Both the position numbers and the translations under genes were made by a program. From Burkholderia pyrrocinia (lineage in GTDB: Bacteria; Pseudomonadota; Gammaproteobacteria; Burkholderiales; Burkholderiaceae): a stretch of DNA of 64,000 bases. The notes beneath the pieces were generated by a model. The model saw only the letters and a program-made list of their open reading frames with translations. It was not told the DNA's origin and made no database searches. The stretch lies in the NCBI RefSeq assembly GCF_018417535.1, contig NZ_CP070978.1, forward strand, positions 1,240,001-1,304,000. Direction: 5' to 3'. This document shows, in pieces, positions 10,060 through 19,634 of the stretch (within the stretch, counting starts at the first letter, position 1; every line of letters begins with the position of its first letter).

Positions 10060-11394
10060 TCAGTGCAGCTTGACGCGCGGCAGCGTCGTGCGCCGCAGCC
10101 AGTGCGCGACCGTGTCGAGCATCATCCGCGGATAGCCGTGCAGCGCCGCGATGTGCAGCCGATACAACGACATGTACATGAAGCGCGCGAACAGCCCTTC
10201 GATCAGCATGTTGCCGCCGATCAGCCCGCCCATCAGGTTGCCGACCGCGCTGAAATGGCCGAGCGACACCAGCGAACCAAAATCGCGATACGTGAACTCG
10301 GGCAGCGGACGCCCTTCGAGCCGGCAGCCGATCGCCTTCAGCAGGAAACTCGCCTGCTGGTGCGCGGCCTGCGCGCGCGGCGGCACGTTGCGTTCGTTAC
10401 CGGGCCACGCGCATGCCGCGCAATCGCCGAGCGCGAACACGTTGTCGTCGGTGAAGGTCTGCAGCGTGCGGCGCACGTCGAGCTGGCCGAGCTTGTTGAC
10501 CTGGAGGCCGTCGAGATGCGAGAGCACGGACGGCGCCTTGATACCGGCTGCCCAGACCGTCAGGTCCGCGCGCACCGCCTTGCCGCTCGCGGTATGCACG
10601 AGCCCCGGCGCAACCTCGGTCACGCGCTCGCCGAGCATCAGCCGCACGCCGAGCTTTTCGAGCAGTTCGGCCGTCGCCGACGACACGCGCTCCTGCAACG
10701 CCGGCAGAATTCGCGGCCCCGATTCGATCAGCACGATGCCGACGTCGTGGCGCGGGTCGAGCTTGTGCAGCCCGTACACGGACAGCACCTGCGCCGTGTT
10801 GCGCAGCTCCGCCGACAACTCGACGCCCGTCGCGCCGCCGCCGACGATCACGACCTGGATGCGCGGCTCGGCCGCATCGCCCGGCGCGGTCGGCGCCGGC
10901 ACCTGGTGCTCGGCGCGCATGCACGCGGCGATCAGCCGCTTGCGGAAGCGCTCGGCCTCGCCGACGGTATCGAGCGCGATCGCGTTTTCCGGCGCGCCCT
11001 GCACGCCGAAGAAATGGGTCGTGCTGCCGATCGCGATCACGAGCGTGTCATATTCCAGCTCGCGCTCCGGCAGCAGTTCCTCGCCGTCGCTGTCGTTGAC
11101 GGGCGACAGCGTGACGCGCTTCGCCGCGCGGTCGAGCCCGGTCAGCTCGCCCTGCTGGAACTCGAAGCCGTGCCAGCGCGCCTGCGCCGCATATTCGAGC
11201 TCCTGCGTGAACGGGTCCATGCTGCCGGCCGCGACCTCGTGCAGCAGCGGTTTCCAGATGTGCGTCGGATTGCGGTCGACGAGCGTGACAAGCGCACGCG
11301 CGGGACGATTGCCGCGCGCGCCGTAACGGTCGCCGAGCCGCGTCGCCAGTTCCAGGCCGCCCGCGCCTCCGCCTACGATGATGATCCGATGCAT
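10060..11394 (-). CDS. ndh: Type II NADH:quinone oxidoreductase
   Basis: A 444-residue protein starting MHRIIIVGGGAGGLELA. It has an FAD-binding GGGAGG loop at residues 8-13, a second NAD(H)-binding loop VVIVGGGATGVELSAEL in the middle, and VFALGDCAAC, where FAD contacts the flavoprotein. This is the layout of single-subunit, non-proton-pumping NADH dehydrogenases that pass electrons to ubiquinone at the inner membrane. The C-terminus has a hydrophobic stretch (LMGGLIGGNMLIEGLFARFMYM) suited to membrane attachment. The start at 11394 is preferred over an upstream extension. Confidence 0.9.
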   Translation of the reverse strand: MHRIIIVGGGAGGLELATRLGDRYGARGNRPARALVTLVDRNPTHIWKPLLHEVAAGSMDPFTQELEYAAQARWHGFEFQQGELTGLDRAAKRVTLSPVNDSDGEELLPERELEYDTLVIAIGSTTHFFGVQGAPENAIALDTVGEAERFRKRLIAACMRAEHQVPAPTAPGDAAEPRIQVVIVGGGATGVELSAELRNTAQVLSVYGLHKLDPRHDVGIVLIESGPRILPALQERVSSATAELLEKLGVRLMLGERVTEVAPGLVHTASGKAVRADLTVWAAGIKAPSVLSHLDGLQVNKLGQLDVRRTLQTFTDDNVFALGDCAACAWPGNERNVPPRAQAAHQQASFLLKAIGCRLEGRPLPEFTYRDFGSLVSLGHFSAVGNLMGGLIGGNMLIEGLFARFMYMSLYRLHIAALHGYPRMMLDTVAHWLRRTTLPRVKLH

Positions 11395-11674
11395 CCGATT
11401 CCCCCCTTTGCGATTCGAAACTGCTGCCGCCAGGCGAAGCAAACGCGATGCATTCGCGCCGCCCGGTGGATTAACCGGTTCGGACATCATCGATGTGCAG
11501 TTCGAAGCACTTCGATGCGTCCGGCCCCGGAGCGCGGGGCGCGCCGCCCCGCGTCAATGACATGATCGACATGCATTGTCCGGGAGCTTGCGCGTTGACC
11601 ACAAGCAAACCATCTCGATATTCAGCATCCCTGCAACAATATGCCGCAGGAATCGGGAACCGCGCAGCGGTGCG

Positions 11675-14428
11675 TCAGTGTGCCTCTTCCCAGTTCGCGC
11701 CGGCGCCTACCTCGGCGACGAGCGGCACCTTCAGCTTCGCGACGCCGCACATCATTTCGGGCAGTTTCTCGCGCACGAGCGACAGTTCGCCGTCGGGCAC
11801 CTCGAGCACCAGTTCATCGTGCACCTGCATGATCATCCGCGACGCAAGCTTGTCGCGCGTGAGCCAGTCGTCCACCGCGATCATCGACAGCTTGATCAGG
11901 TCGGCCGCCGTCCCCTGCATCGGCGCATTGATGGCCGCACGCTCCGCCGCCTGGCGGCGCGGGCCGTTGCCGCCGTTGATCTCCGGCAGCCACAGGCGGC
12001 GACCGAAAACGGTTTCGACGTAGCCCTTCTCCTTCGCGATCGCGCGCGTGTCTTCCATGTACTGCGCGACGCCCGGATAGCGGGCGAAATAGCGGTCGAT
12101 ATAGAGCTTCGCCGCATCGCGCGTGATACCGAGGTTCGACGCGAGCCCGAATGCGCTCATCCCGTAGATCAGCCCGAAGTTGATCACCTTCGCGATCCGG
12201 CGCTGGTCGGAATTGACCTCCAGCGGCGTCACGCCGAACACCTCGGCGGCCGTTGCACGGTGGATGTCCTCGCCCTGCGAGAACGCGCGCAGCAGCGACG
12301 CGTCGCCCGAGATGTGCGCCATGATCCGCAGTTCGATCTGCGAATAGTCGGCCGACACGATCCGGTGGCCCGGCGACGCGATGAACGCCTCGCGGATCCG
12401 CCGGCCTTCGGCCGTGCGCACCGGAATGTTCTGAAGATTCGGGTCGTTCGACGCGAGGCGGCCCGTCACCGCGACGGCCTGCGCATAGTTCGTATGCACG
12501 CGGCCCGTGGCGGGGTTCACCATGCGCGGCAGCTTGTCGGTATAGGTCGACTTCAGCTTCGACAGCCCGCGATGCTCGAGCAGCAGCTTCGGCAGCGGGT
12601 AATCCTCGGCCAGCTTCTGCAGCACTTCCTCGTCGGTCGACGGCGCGCCGCTCGGCGTCTTCTTCACGACCGGCAACTGCAGCTTCTCGAAGAAGATCTG
12701 CCCGATCTGCTTCGGCGAGCCGAGATTGAATTCGCCGCCCGCCAGTTCGTACGCCTGCGCTTCGAGCTCGATCAGACGCGTCGCGATTTCGGTGCTCTGC
12801 GCGTGCAGGCGCGCGTCGTCGATCAGCACGCCCGTGCGCTCCATCTTGCGCAGCACGAGCGACACCGGCATCTCGATCTCGCGATACACGCGTTCGAGGC
12901 CCGGTTCGCGTGCAACCTGCGGATACAGCGCGCGATGAAGCTGCAGCGTAATGTCCGCATCTTCGGCCGCGTATTCGGCGGCCTGCGCGAGCGCCACTTC
13001 GTCGAAACCGATCTGCTTCGCGCCCTTGCCGGCCACGTCCTCGTACTTGATCGTCTTGACGCCCAGATGACGCAGCGCGAGGCTGTCCATGTCGTGCGTG
13101 CGGTGCGATTCGACCACGTACGATTCGAGCAGCGTGTCGTGCTCGATGCCGTTCAGCGCGATGTCGTAGTTCGCGAGCACCTGCGCGTCGTACTTCAGGT
13201 GCTGGCCGACCTTCTTGCGATCGGCCGATTCGAGCCACGGCTTCAGGCGTGCGAGCACTTCGTCGAGCGGAAGCTGCTCGGGCATGTCGGGGCCGCGGTG
13301 CGCGACCGGCAGGTAAGCGGCCTTGCCGGGCTCGACCGAGAACGACAGGCCGACGAGCCGCGCGAGCATCGGATCGAGCGCGGTCGTCTCGGTGTCGAAC
13401 GCGGTCAGCGCGGCCGCATCGATCGTCGCGAACCACGCGTCGAATTGCTCCCAGGTCTGGATCGTGTCGTATTCGCGAACGATGTCGGCCGCCACCACCG
13501 GTGCCGGTTCGCCTTCCGGTGCATCGGCGCCGCCGCCTTCCGCGGGTGCGCTGTCGACTTCGCGCAGCCACGTCTTGAAGCCGTAGCGCGCGAAGATGTC
13601 GCGCAACAGGTCGCGCGCTTCGCCGTCGCTCTTCAGCGACGCTTCGATCGATTCGAGATGCGGCGCGAGATCGCAGGCCGTCTCGACCGTCACGAGCTGG
13701 CGGCCGAGCGGCAGGAAGTCGAGCGCGCGGCGCAGGTTGTCGCCGACCACGCCCTTGATGTCGCCCGCATGCGCGATGACGCCGTCGAGGCTGTCGTATT
13801 GCGACAGCCATTTCACGGCCGTCTTCGGCCCGCACTTCTCGACGCCCGGCACGTTGTCGACGGTATCGCCGATCAGTGCCAGGTAGTCGATGATCCGCTC
13901 GGGCGGCACGCCGAACTTCGCGATCACGCCGTCGCGGTCGAGCGTCTCGTTGGTCATCGTGTTGACGAGCGTGATGCGGTCGGTCACGAGCTGCGCGAGA
14001 TCCTTGTCGCCGGTCGACACGATCACGTTCATCCCGTGCCGTTCGGCTTCGCGCGCGAGCGTGCCGATCACGTCGTCGGCCTCGACGCCTTCGACCATCA
14101 GCAACGGCCAGCCGAGCGCGCGCACGGCGCCGTGGATCGGTTCGACCTGCAATGCGAGGTCGGGCGGCATCGACGGACGGTTTGCCTTATAGTCGGCATA
14201 AAGGTCGTCACGGAACGTCTTGCCCTTTGCATCGAACACGCAAGCGCTATACTCTGCACTGACTTCCTTGCGCATACGGCGCAGCATGTTGATGATTCCG
14301 TAGAGCGCTCCGGTCGGCTCCCCGCCAGGGCCACGCAAATCAGGCATCGCATGGTAAGCCCGATACAGATAGCTCGAACCGTCAACCAATAGCAGGGTCT
14401 TACCTTCCAGATTTCGTTCTTCAGGCAT
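11675..14428 (-). CDS. polA: DNA polymerase I
   Basis: A 917-residue protein with all three Pol I activities visible. The N-terminal 5' nuclease has VDGSSYLYRAYHA, VEADDVIGT and STGDKDLAQLV. The 3'-5' exonuclease keeps its acidic motifs (FDTETTALD, GQHLKYDAQ, YAAEDADIT). The polymerase has DYSQIELRIMAH, RRIAKVINFGLIYG and MQVHDELVLEV. It removes RNA primers and fills gaps in repair. The start MPEERN at 14428 leaves one base before the divergent gene at 14430; an in-frame ATG at 14437 (MFIMPEERN) would overlap it. The plus-strand frame opposite (11576-14392) is a shadow. Confidence 0.97.
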   Translation of the reverse strand: MPEERNLEGKTLLLVDGSSYLYRAYHAMPDLRGPGGEPTGALYGIINMLRRMRKEVSAEYSACVFDAKGKTFRDDLYADYKANRPSMPPDLALQVEPIHGAVRALGWPLLMVEGVEADDVIGTLAREAERHGMNVIVSTGDKDLAQLVTDRITLVNTMTNETLDRDGVIAKFGVPPERIIDYLALIGDTVDNVPGVEKCGPKTAVKWLSQYDSLDGVIAHAGDIKGVVGDNLRRALDFLPLGRQLVTVETACDLAPHLESIEASLKSDGEARDLLRDIFARYGFKTWLREVDSAPAEGGGADAPEGEPAPVVAADIVREYDTIQTWEQFDAWFATIDAAALTAFDTETTALDPMLARLVGLSFSVEPGKAAYLPVAHRGPDMPEQLPLDEVLARLKPWLESADRKKVGQHLKYDAQVLANYDIALNGIEHDTLLESYVVESHRTHDMDSLALRHLGVKTIKYEDVAGKGAKQIGFDEVALAQAAEYAAEDADITLQLHRALYPQVAREPGLERVYREIEMPVSLVLRKMERTGVLIDDARLHAQSTEIATRLIELEAQAYELAGGEFNLGSPKQIGQIFFEKLQLPVVKKTPSGAPSTDEEVLQKLAEDYPLPKLLLEHRGLSKLKSTYTDKLPRMVNPATGRVHTNYAQAVAVTGRLASNDPNLQNIPVRTAEGRRIREAFIASPGHRIVSADYSQIELRIMAHISGDASLLRAFSQGEDIHRATAAEVFGVTPLEVNSDQRRIAKVINFGLIYGMSAFGLASNLGITRDAAKLYIDRYFARYPGVAQYMEDTRAIAKEKGYVETVFGRRLWLPEINGGNGPRRQAAERAAINAPMQGTAADLIKLSMIAVDDWLTRDKLASRMIMQVHDELVLEVPDGELSLVREKLPEMMCGVAKLKVPLVAEVGAGANWEEAH

Positions 14429-14429
14429 T

Positions 14430-15188
14430 ATGAACAAGAGAAAAGTGATTCCGAGTCTGCGTTCGCTCGCAGATCAAGAACGCGCGACGGCCAAGAAGGC
14501 GCGCGCATCGTGGCAGATGTTCACGATTATGGCAGAGTTTATCGAGGCGACCGAGTACCTGTCGGAGATCCGCCCGGCTGTCAGCATCTACGGCTCTGCC
14601 CGTCTCAAACCCGATACGCCGCACTACAAGCTGGCCGCGCAGATCGCGCGCAAGCTGTCCGACGCCGGCTTCGCCGTGATCTCCGGCGGCGGCCCCGGCA
14701 TCATGGAAGCGGCGAACAAGGGCGCGCACGCCGGCAAGGCGCCGTCGGTCGGCCTGAACATCGAGCTGCCGCACGAGCAGGCCGGCAACCACTACCAGGA
14801 CATCTCGCTGCGCTTCCGCCACTTCTTCACGCGCAAGGTCACGTTCGTGAAGAATTCGGATGCGGTGATCGTGATGCCGGGCGGTTTCGGCACGCTCGAC
14901 GAGCTGTCCGAAGTGCTCACGCTGATCCAGACGAAAAAATCGCGCCTCGTGCCGATCATTCTCGTCGGCAGCACGTTCTGGCAGGGGCTGCTGCAGTGGT
15001 TCCGCGACCAGCTCATTCCGATGGGCCTGATCAATCCGGAAGACATGGATCTGATGCAGGTGATCGACGATCCCGACCAGGTGCTCGACGCAGTGCTCGC
15101 GTTCTACGAGGACAGCGGCGAGGAAGAAGGTTCGGACGAAGAGGGGCATCCGCCGCGCCCCGAAGAAGACCGGATGTTCTATCTGTAA
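14430..15188 (+). CDS. LOG-family (TIGR00730) nucleotide 5'-monophosphate N-glycosidase-like protein
   Basis: A 252-residue Rossmann-fold protein with the two LOG signatures: GGGPGIMEAANKGA near residue 90 and PGGFGTLDELSE near 150. The family includes cytokinin-activating LOG and bacterial nucleotide hydrolases that cut the base from nucleoside monophosphates. The acidic tail (EDSGEEEGSDEEG) is unusual. If translation begins at 14430, promoter and ribosome binding site must lie inside polA. In-frame ATGs at 14518 and 14530 would give shorter products beginning within the conserved region, so the N-terminus needs checking. Confidence 0.85.
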   Translation: MNKRKVIPSLRSLADQERATAKKARASWQMFTIMAEFIEATEYLSEIRPAVSIYGSARLKPDTPHYKLAAQIARKLSDAGFAVISGGGPGIMEAANKGAHAGKAPSVGLNIELPHEQAGNHYQDISLRFRHFFTRKVTFVKNSDAVIVMPGGFGTLDELSEVLTLIQTKKSRLVPIILVGSTFWQGLLQWFRDQLIPMGLINPEDMDLMQVIDDPDQVLDAVLAFYEDSGEEEGSDEEGHPPRPEEDRMFYL

Positions 15189-15579
15189 CCGGTCCGTGAC
15201 GATAGCCGGCCCGACGGCCGGCGTACTGCTTTCCCCGCGGCAGGCATCGCGATCCGCCCGCCTGCCGCGCGCGACTTTGTAACGCGCTGTTAATCCCGCT
15301 TCGAAGCCGCGCACCGCCGAATGTCAAATTCGCGCGGCCGGCACTGCGCGATGCAGCATGGTCACCCGCACCCGCGGCCCGCCATTGTCAAATGTGCGGC
15401 CCAATGCTCGCATCCCGCGCCTGCGAACCGCCAACCCGCCGTAATAAACCCGCCTCGCCTTTTCCGTCGCGTGCCAGCACACTGCATTGTGTCGGCGCGG
15501 CGTTCCCCCGGTGGAACGATCCCCCCTCGCTTCCATCGCGTCGCGCCGGCCACCTCACAACGACATCACGGAAAAGAAC
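15189..15579 (+). other. Intergenic region upstream of the small secreted protein
   Basis: 391 bp with no convincing gene. The only pattern seen is TGTCAAAT twice in the same orientation (15322-15329 and 15386-15393, 64 bp apart), which could be a regulator half-site or chance. Confidence 0.35.
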
Positions 15580-15879
15580 ATGAAGCGCTCTCTGATCGCC
15601 CTCGCCTTCGCCGGCCTCGGCCTCTCGCTGTCGGGCCTCGCTCACGCCGTCAACGTCGACGTCAGTATCGGCACGCCCGCGCCGGTCGTCGTCGCGCCTG
15701 CGCCCGTCATGGTCGCTCCCGCGCCCGCGGTCATCGTCGGCTGGCATGGCGATCGCTACTGGGACGGCCGCCGCTATTGGGAACGCCGCGAGTGGGAAGA
15801 TCATCAGCGTCATCACGGCCATGACGATCGCCGCGGCTACCACTGCCCGCCGGGACACGCGAAGAAGGGCGAGTGCTGA
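15580..15879 (+). CDS. Small exported protein with AP-rich segment, function unknown
   Basis: A 99-residue product with a clear Sec signal peptide (MKRSLIALAFAGLGLSLSGLAHA, cleavage after about residue 23). A proline/alanine/valine stretch follows (TPAPVVVAPAPVMVAPAPAV), then an aromatic, charged tail rich in Trp, Tyr, Arg and His (DRYWDGRRYWERREWEDHQ) ending in a two-cysteine segment (HCPPGHAKKGEC). Similar short periplasmic proteins are common in Burkholderia; no function can be read from the sequence. An upstream start at 15487 would bury the signal peptide and is rejected. A hairpin terminator follows. Confidence 0.75.
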   Translation: MKRSLIALAFAGLGLSLSGLAHAVNVDVSIGTPAPVVVAPAPVMVAPAPAVIVGWHGDRYWDGRRYWERREWEDHQRHHGHDDRRGYHCPPGHAKKGEC

Positions 15880-15905
15880 GCGACACCGCACGGCTGCTCG
15901 ACAAG

Positions 15906-15950
15906 CAAGGCCGCCCGCGCGCTTCGGCGCCGGGCGGCCTTGTCGTTTTC
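15906..15950 (+). terminator. Intrinsic terminator after the small exported protein
   Basis: A perfect 12-bp stem, CAAGGCCGCCCG (15906-15917) with CGGGCGGCCTTG (15931-15942), then TCGTTTTC. It lies between convergent genes and can act on both strands. Confidence 0.8.
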
Positions 15951-15991
15951 GGCGGCGCGCGCCACGCCGATCGCCGCCACGGCAACGCGCG

Positions 15992-16924
15992 TCATGCCGG
16001 CGCGCCCGCCAGCGGGAGCGGCGCGAGTTCCGGATGCGCGCCCAGCCGGGCTGCGAGGAAATCCATCAGCAGCCGGCTCCGTCGCGGCAAATGGGTGCGC
16101 TGCGGCATGCACAGATAGAGCCCGTAGCGACAGGTAGCGTGCCTCGTCAGCAGCGGCACGAGACGACCCTCGCGCACGTGCGCGTGGACCGAATAGCCGA
16201 AGAACTGGCCGATCGCGGCGCCGCTCAGCACGATGTCGAGTTCGGCATCGATATCGTTGGTCGCGATGAACGGGGACACCTGTTGCGTGTCGACGCGGCC
16301 GTCGACGAGGAATTCCCATGGAAACGGCTTGCCCGTACGCGGATACAGGAACGCGGTGCAGCGGTGATCGCGCAACGCATCGACGGTCTGCGGCTCGCCG
16401 TGGCGACGCAGATACGCCGGCGCCGCGCAGACGACCAGTTGCAGATCGGCGACGCGCCGCGCGACCAGCCCGCTATCGGGCAAATCGCCGGTCCGCACTG
16501 CGATGTCGATCCGTTGCTCGACGATGTCGGCCATGTCGTCGCTGACGATCAGCTCCGCGGTTACACCCGGCTGCCGGTCGCAGAACTCGCCGAGCAACGG
16601 CGCGAGAAAGCGCCGGGCCAGCGAATAAGGTGCCGCGACGCGGATCGTGCCGACCGCCTGTGCGCGATCGTCGTCAAGCGTGCGCAGCGCGGTCTCGAGT
16701 TCCCCGACAGCGCCGCGGCACTGCGCGAGCAGGCGCTCGCCCTCGGCCGTCAGCGCGATCCGGTGCGTCGAGCGCTGGAACAGCCGCACGTTCAGCAACG
16801 CCTCCAGCGCGGCGACCTGCTTGCTGGCCGCCTGCGGCGTCATGCCGAGCTCGCGGGCACCCGCGCTGATACCGCCCGCGGCTGCCACGCGGACGAATAC
16901 CGTCAGCGCCTTCAAACGATCCAT
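15992..16924 (-). CDS. LysR-family transcriptional regulator
   Basis: A 310-residue regulator. The N-terminal winged helix-turn-helix (MDRLKALTVFVRVAAAGGISAGARELGMTPQAASKQVAALE is split here as residues 1-20 then 21-40 with the MTPQAASKQVAALE recognition helix) is followed by a LysR effector domain (about 90-290). It belongs to the subgroup typified by short-linker regulators such as DsdC/CrgA-like proteins. It is divergent from the cupin gene with 164 bp between starts, so it probably controls the cupin-SDR-aldo/keto reductase run and itself. The inducer is unknown. Confidence 0.9.
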   Translation of the reverse strand: MDRLKALTVFVRVAAAGGISAGARELGMTPQAASKQVAALEALLNVRLFQRSTHRIALTAEGERLLAQCRGAVGELETALRTLDDDRAQAVGTIRVAAPYSLARRFLAPLLGEFCDRQPGVTAELIVSDDMADIVEQRIDIAVRTGDLPDSGLVARRVADLQLVVCAAPAYLRRHGEPQTVDALRDHRCTAFLYPRTGKPFPWEFLVDGRVDTQQVSPFIATNDIDAELDIVLSGAAIGQFFGYSVHAHVREGRLVPLLTRHATCRYGLYLCMPQRTHLPRRSRLLMDFLAARLGAHPELAPLPLAGAPA

Positions 16925-17088
16925 TCAGTGCTCCTGTCGAACCCGAAATGTCCGGGCATTGATCGATGGCGTCGCGACGCCGGTCCGTCAAGTTGAATCG
17001 GTTTCAACCGGACCGGCGCTATGCGCGCGCCGCCCCGCTTCGCACAATGGCGCTGTCTTCGACGATTCGCCCCAACGGGCCGTACGCC

Positions 17089-17550
17089 ATGAACCTGCGC
17101 TCATTTTCCGTTGCTTCCCGGGCCGCTGTCGCGGCCGTGTCGATCATCGCCGGCGCGGCGTCGCCCGCGCTCGCGCAGGATGCCGGCGCGCGCCCCCGCG
17201 TCGCCGAAACGGTGCTGCTGCAGGCCACGCACGCGTGGGACGGCTCGCCGTATCGGGCATACCCGACGCGTCAGCCGGAAGTGACGGTCGTACGCTACAC
17301 CATCCCGCCGCACGCCGTCCTGCCGTGGCACACGCATCCGTCGATCAACGTCGGTTACGTGCTGTCGGGCCATCTGAACGCCGTGCGCCGCAGCGACGGC
17401 AAGCGGCTGGCGCTCGGTCCCGGCGATGTGGTGCCGGAAATGGTCGGCGGCGCCCATCGCGGCGAAACCGGCGACGAAGCCGCCGAACTGATCGTGTTCT
17501 ACGCCGGCACGCCCGGCGCACCGCTGACGGTTCCGGACAGCGAAGACTGA
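17089..17550 (+). CDS. Secreted cupin-domain protein
   Basis: A 153-residue protein with a Sec signal peptide (MNLRSFSVASRAAVAAVSII, cleavage after ALAQ near 28) and one cupin barrel. The first cupin motif is seen in PPHAVLPWHTHPSINVGYVLSG, giving metal ligands from the WHTHP histidines and a downstream His in GGAHRGE. It therefore looks like a periplasmic metal-binding cupin; the reaction is unknown. The open frame reaches back to 16966, but the ATG at 17089 begins the signal peptide. It leads a likely operon with the SDR and aldo-keto reductase and is divergent from the LysR gene. Confidence 0.8.
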   Translation: MNLRSFSVASRAAVAAVSIIAGAASPALAQDAGARPRVAETVLLQATHAWDGSPYRAYPTRQPEVTVVRYTIPPHAVLPWHTHPSINVGYVLSGHLNAVRRSDGKRLALGPGDVVPEMVGGAHRGETGDEAAELIVFYAGTPGAPLTVPDSED

Positions 17551-17607
17551 ACTGAGCGCCGGCCCGTCGGCCGGCTCGTTTCCCCCTGACGCGGAGCGCC
17601 ACCCATC

Positions 17608-18411
17608 ATGTCCGATTCACGCATCTCATCCCTCCCTTCGGCCGCGACGCGCCCCCGCCTCGACGGACGCGTCGCGCTCGTCACGGGCGGCGGCACCGGC
17701 ATCGGCCGCGCGGCCGCGCTCGCGTTCGCGCGGGACGGCGCCCGCGTCGTCGTCGCCGGGCGGCGTGCGGCGCCGCTCGACGAAACCGTGCGGGCGATCG
17801 CCGAACGCGGCGGCGACGCATTCGCGATCGCCGTCGACATCGCGTCCGCCGATGGCGTGCGCGCGCTCGTCGACGCGACGCTCGAGCGCTACGGCGCGTT
17901 GCACGCGGCATTCAACAATGCCGGCACGGAAGGTACGTTCGCATCGATCGTGGAACAGACGGAAGCCGACTTCGACGACGTGATCGCCACCAATCTCAAG
18001 GGCACGTGGCTGTCGATCAAATACGAGATGGAAGCGATGCTCGCGCACGGCGGCGGCGCGATCGTCAATACGTCGTCGTGGCTCGCGAAAGGCGCGCTGG
18101 CCGGCTCGTCGACCTATTCGGCGAGCAAGGGCGCGCTCGATGCGCTGGTGCGCGCGGTCGCGCTCGAAGGCGGCCCGCACGGCATCCGGATCAACAACGT
18201 GAACCCCGGCATCATCGACACGCCGATGGCGCGCCGCTTCGGCGACGACGACATGTTTCGCCCGTTCGCCGCGTTCACGCCCGTGCGGCGGATCGGCACC
18301 CCCGAGGATGTGGCCGACGCGGCTGTCTGGCTGTGCAGCGACGAAGCGCGCTTCGTGACCGGCGAATCGATCCTCGTCGACGGCGGCTACACGATCGGCG
18401 GCATGCGCTGA
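17608..18411 (+). CDS. Short-chain dehydrogenase/reductase (glucose 1-dehydrogenase-like)
   Basis: A classical SDR of 267 residues. It has the NAD(P) loop TGGGTGIG near residues 26-33, the NNAG motif (HAAFNNAGTEG), the catalytic Ser (NTSSW) and the YSASK Tyr-Lys pair, and ends ESILVDGGYTIGG. It reduces or oxidises a small carbonyl or alcohol; the substrate cannot be named. It sits between the cupin (57 bp upstream) and the aldo-keto reductase (26 bp downstream), on the same strand, which suggests one operon under the divergent LysR. Confidence 0.9.
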   Translation: MSDSRISSLPSAATRPRLDGRVALVTGGGTGIGRAAALAFARDGARVVVAGRRAAPLDETVRAIAERGGDAFAIAVDIASADGVRALVDATLERYGALHAAFNNAGTEGTFASIVEQTEADFDDVIATNLKGTWLSIKYEMEAMLAHGGGAIVNTSSWLAKGALAGSSTYSASKGALDALVRAVALEGGPHGIRINNVNPGIIDTPMARRFGDDDMFRPFAAFTPVRRIGTPEDVADAAVWLCSDEARFVTGESILVDGGYTIGGMR

Positions 18412-18437
18412 GCGGCGCCGCGACGGAGAATGAACCG

Positions 18438-19409
18438 ATGGAGTACGTGAGACTGGGAACGTCCGGGCTGAAGGTGTCGAAGCTGTGCCTGGGCTGCATG
18501 ACCTACGGCGATCCGTCGTGGCGGCCGTGGGTCGCGACCGAGGACGTGGCGCGCCCGTTCATCCGCGCGGCGCTCGACGCGGGCGTGATGTTCTTCGACA
18601 CGGCGGACATCTATTCGGACGGCGAGAGCGAACGCATGCTCGGGCGCGCGCTGCGCGACTTCGCGGCGCGCGACGACGTGGTGATCGCGACCAAGGCGTT
18701 CTTTCCGACCGGCGACGGCCCGAATGCGCGCGGGCTGTCGCGCAAGCATCTGTTCGCGAGCATCGATGCATCGCTGCAGCGCCTCGGCACCGATTACGTC
18801 GATCTCTACGTCATCCATCGGTTCGATCCGGACACGCCGATCGACGAAACGCTCGACGCACTCGACGCGATCGTCCGCAGCGGCAAGGCGCGCTATCTCG
18901 GCGCGTCGTCGATGCATGCCTGGCAGTTCATGAAGATGCTGGCATTCCAGCGGCACCACGGCCTCGCCCGGTTTGTGTCGATGCAGAGCCAGTACAGCCT
19001 GATCTGCCGCGACGACGAACGCGACATGCTGCCGCTGTGCATCGACGAAGGCGTCGCGTATACGCCGTGGTCGCCGCTCGGCCGCGGGCTGCTGGCCGGC
19101 TCACGCGATGCGGGGACGACGCGGGCCGCGACCGACGGGCAGATGGTGTCCTGGTACGACGGCCGCGACGCGGTCGCGGCGACCGTCGAAGCGGTCCGGC
19201 AGGTGGCGCGGGCACGCGGCGTGCCGCCTGCGCGGATCGCCCTCGCGTGGGCGCTGCGGCGGCCCGGCGTGACCGCGCCGATCGTCGGGTTGTCGAAGCC
19301 GCATCATGCGGCCGATGCGCTCGCGGCGCTCGACCTGGTACTGGACGACGGTGAAACAGCGTTGCTGGAGGCCGCGTTCGACCGCCTACGCGAGCCGGTG
19401 CAGTGGTGA
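18438..19409 (+). CDS. Aldo/keto reductase
   Basis: A 323-residue NADPH-dependent TIM-barrel oxidoreductase starting MEYVRLGTSGLKVSKLCLG. The catalytic tetrad can be read as Asp and Tyr in FFDTADIYSDG, Lys in VVIATKAF and His in DLYVIHRFD. The C-terminal cofactor segment TAPIVGLSKPHH is present. It resembles the YajO/Tas type of the family. The ATG at 18438 is preceded by GGAGAA and follows the SDR stop by 26 bp. A longer frame to 18006 runs through the SDR out of frame and is a shadow. Confidence 0.92.
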   Translation: MEYVRLGTSGLKVSKLCLGCMTYGDPSWRPWVATEDVARPFIRAALDAGVMFFDTADIYSDGESERMLGRALRDFAARDDVVIATKAFFPTGDGPNARGLSRKHLFASIDASLQRLGTDYVDLYVIHRFDPDTPIDETLDALDAIVRSGKARYLGASSMHAWQFMKMLAFQRHHGLARFVSMQSQYSLICRDDERDMLPLCIDEGVAYTPWSPLGRGLLAGSRDAGTTRAATDGQMVSWYDGRDAVAATVEAVRQVARARGVPPARIALAWALRRPGVTAPIVGLSKPHHAADALAALDLVLDDGETALLEAAFDRLREPVQW

Positions 19410-19634
19410 TCGCCGCGCAGGCCGCGAGAGCCGGCTCCAGGGATAGGGATAGGAACCGGACAGGTACGCGCTAACCACACGGCCGCATACCGACCACGCA
19501 TCCCGGCCCGGGCAATCCGACGCGTGTTGTCCGGGCCGCCGCGTACAGCCGGCCTCCTCCGAGACAGGCGAAGCAAGTCGAAAGTACGGCGAATGCCCCC
19601 CGGACCGTTCGGTCCGGCCCCTGCAGCAGAAACA
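19410..19634. other. Intergenic stretch between convergent genes
   Basis: About 225 bp between the aldo-keto reductase and the amn terminator. Nothing recognisable was seen apart from the hairpin that follows. Confidence 0.4.

Noticed and set aside
11576..14392. 938-codon open frame on the plus strand
   Set aside because: It lies fully opposite polA; the product is Arg/His/Val-rich with no family motif, as expected of antisense frames in GC-rich genes.
15322..15393. Direct repeats TGTCAAAT as a regulator site
   Set aside because: Eight bases twice in 72 bp is within chance expectation; kept only as a note in the intergenic entry.
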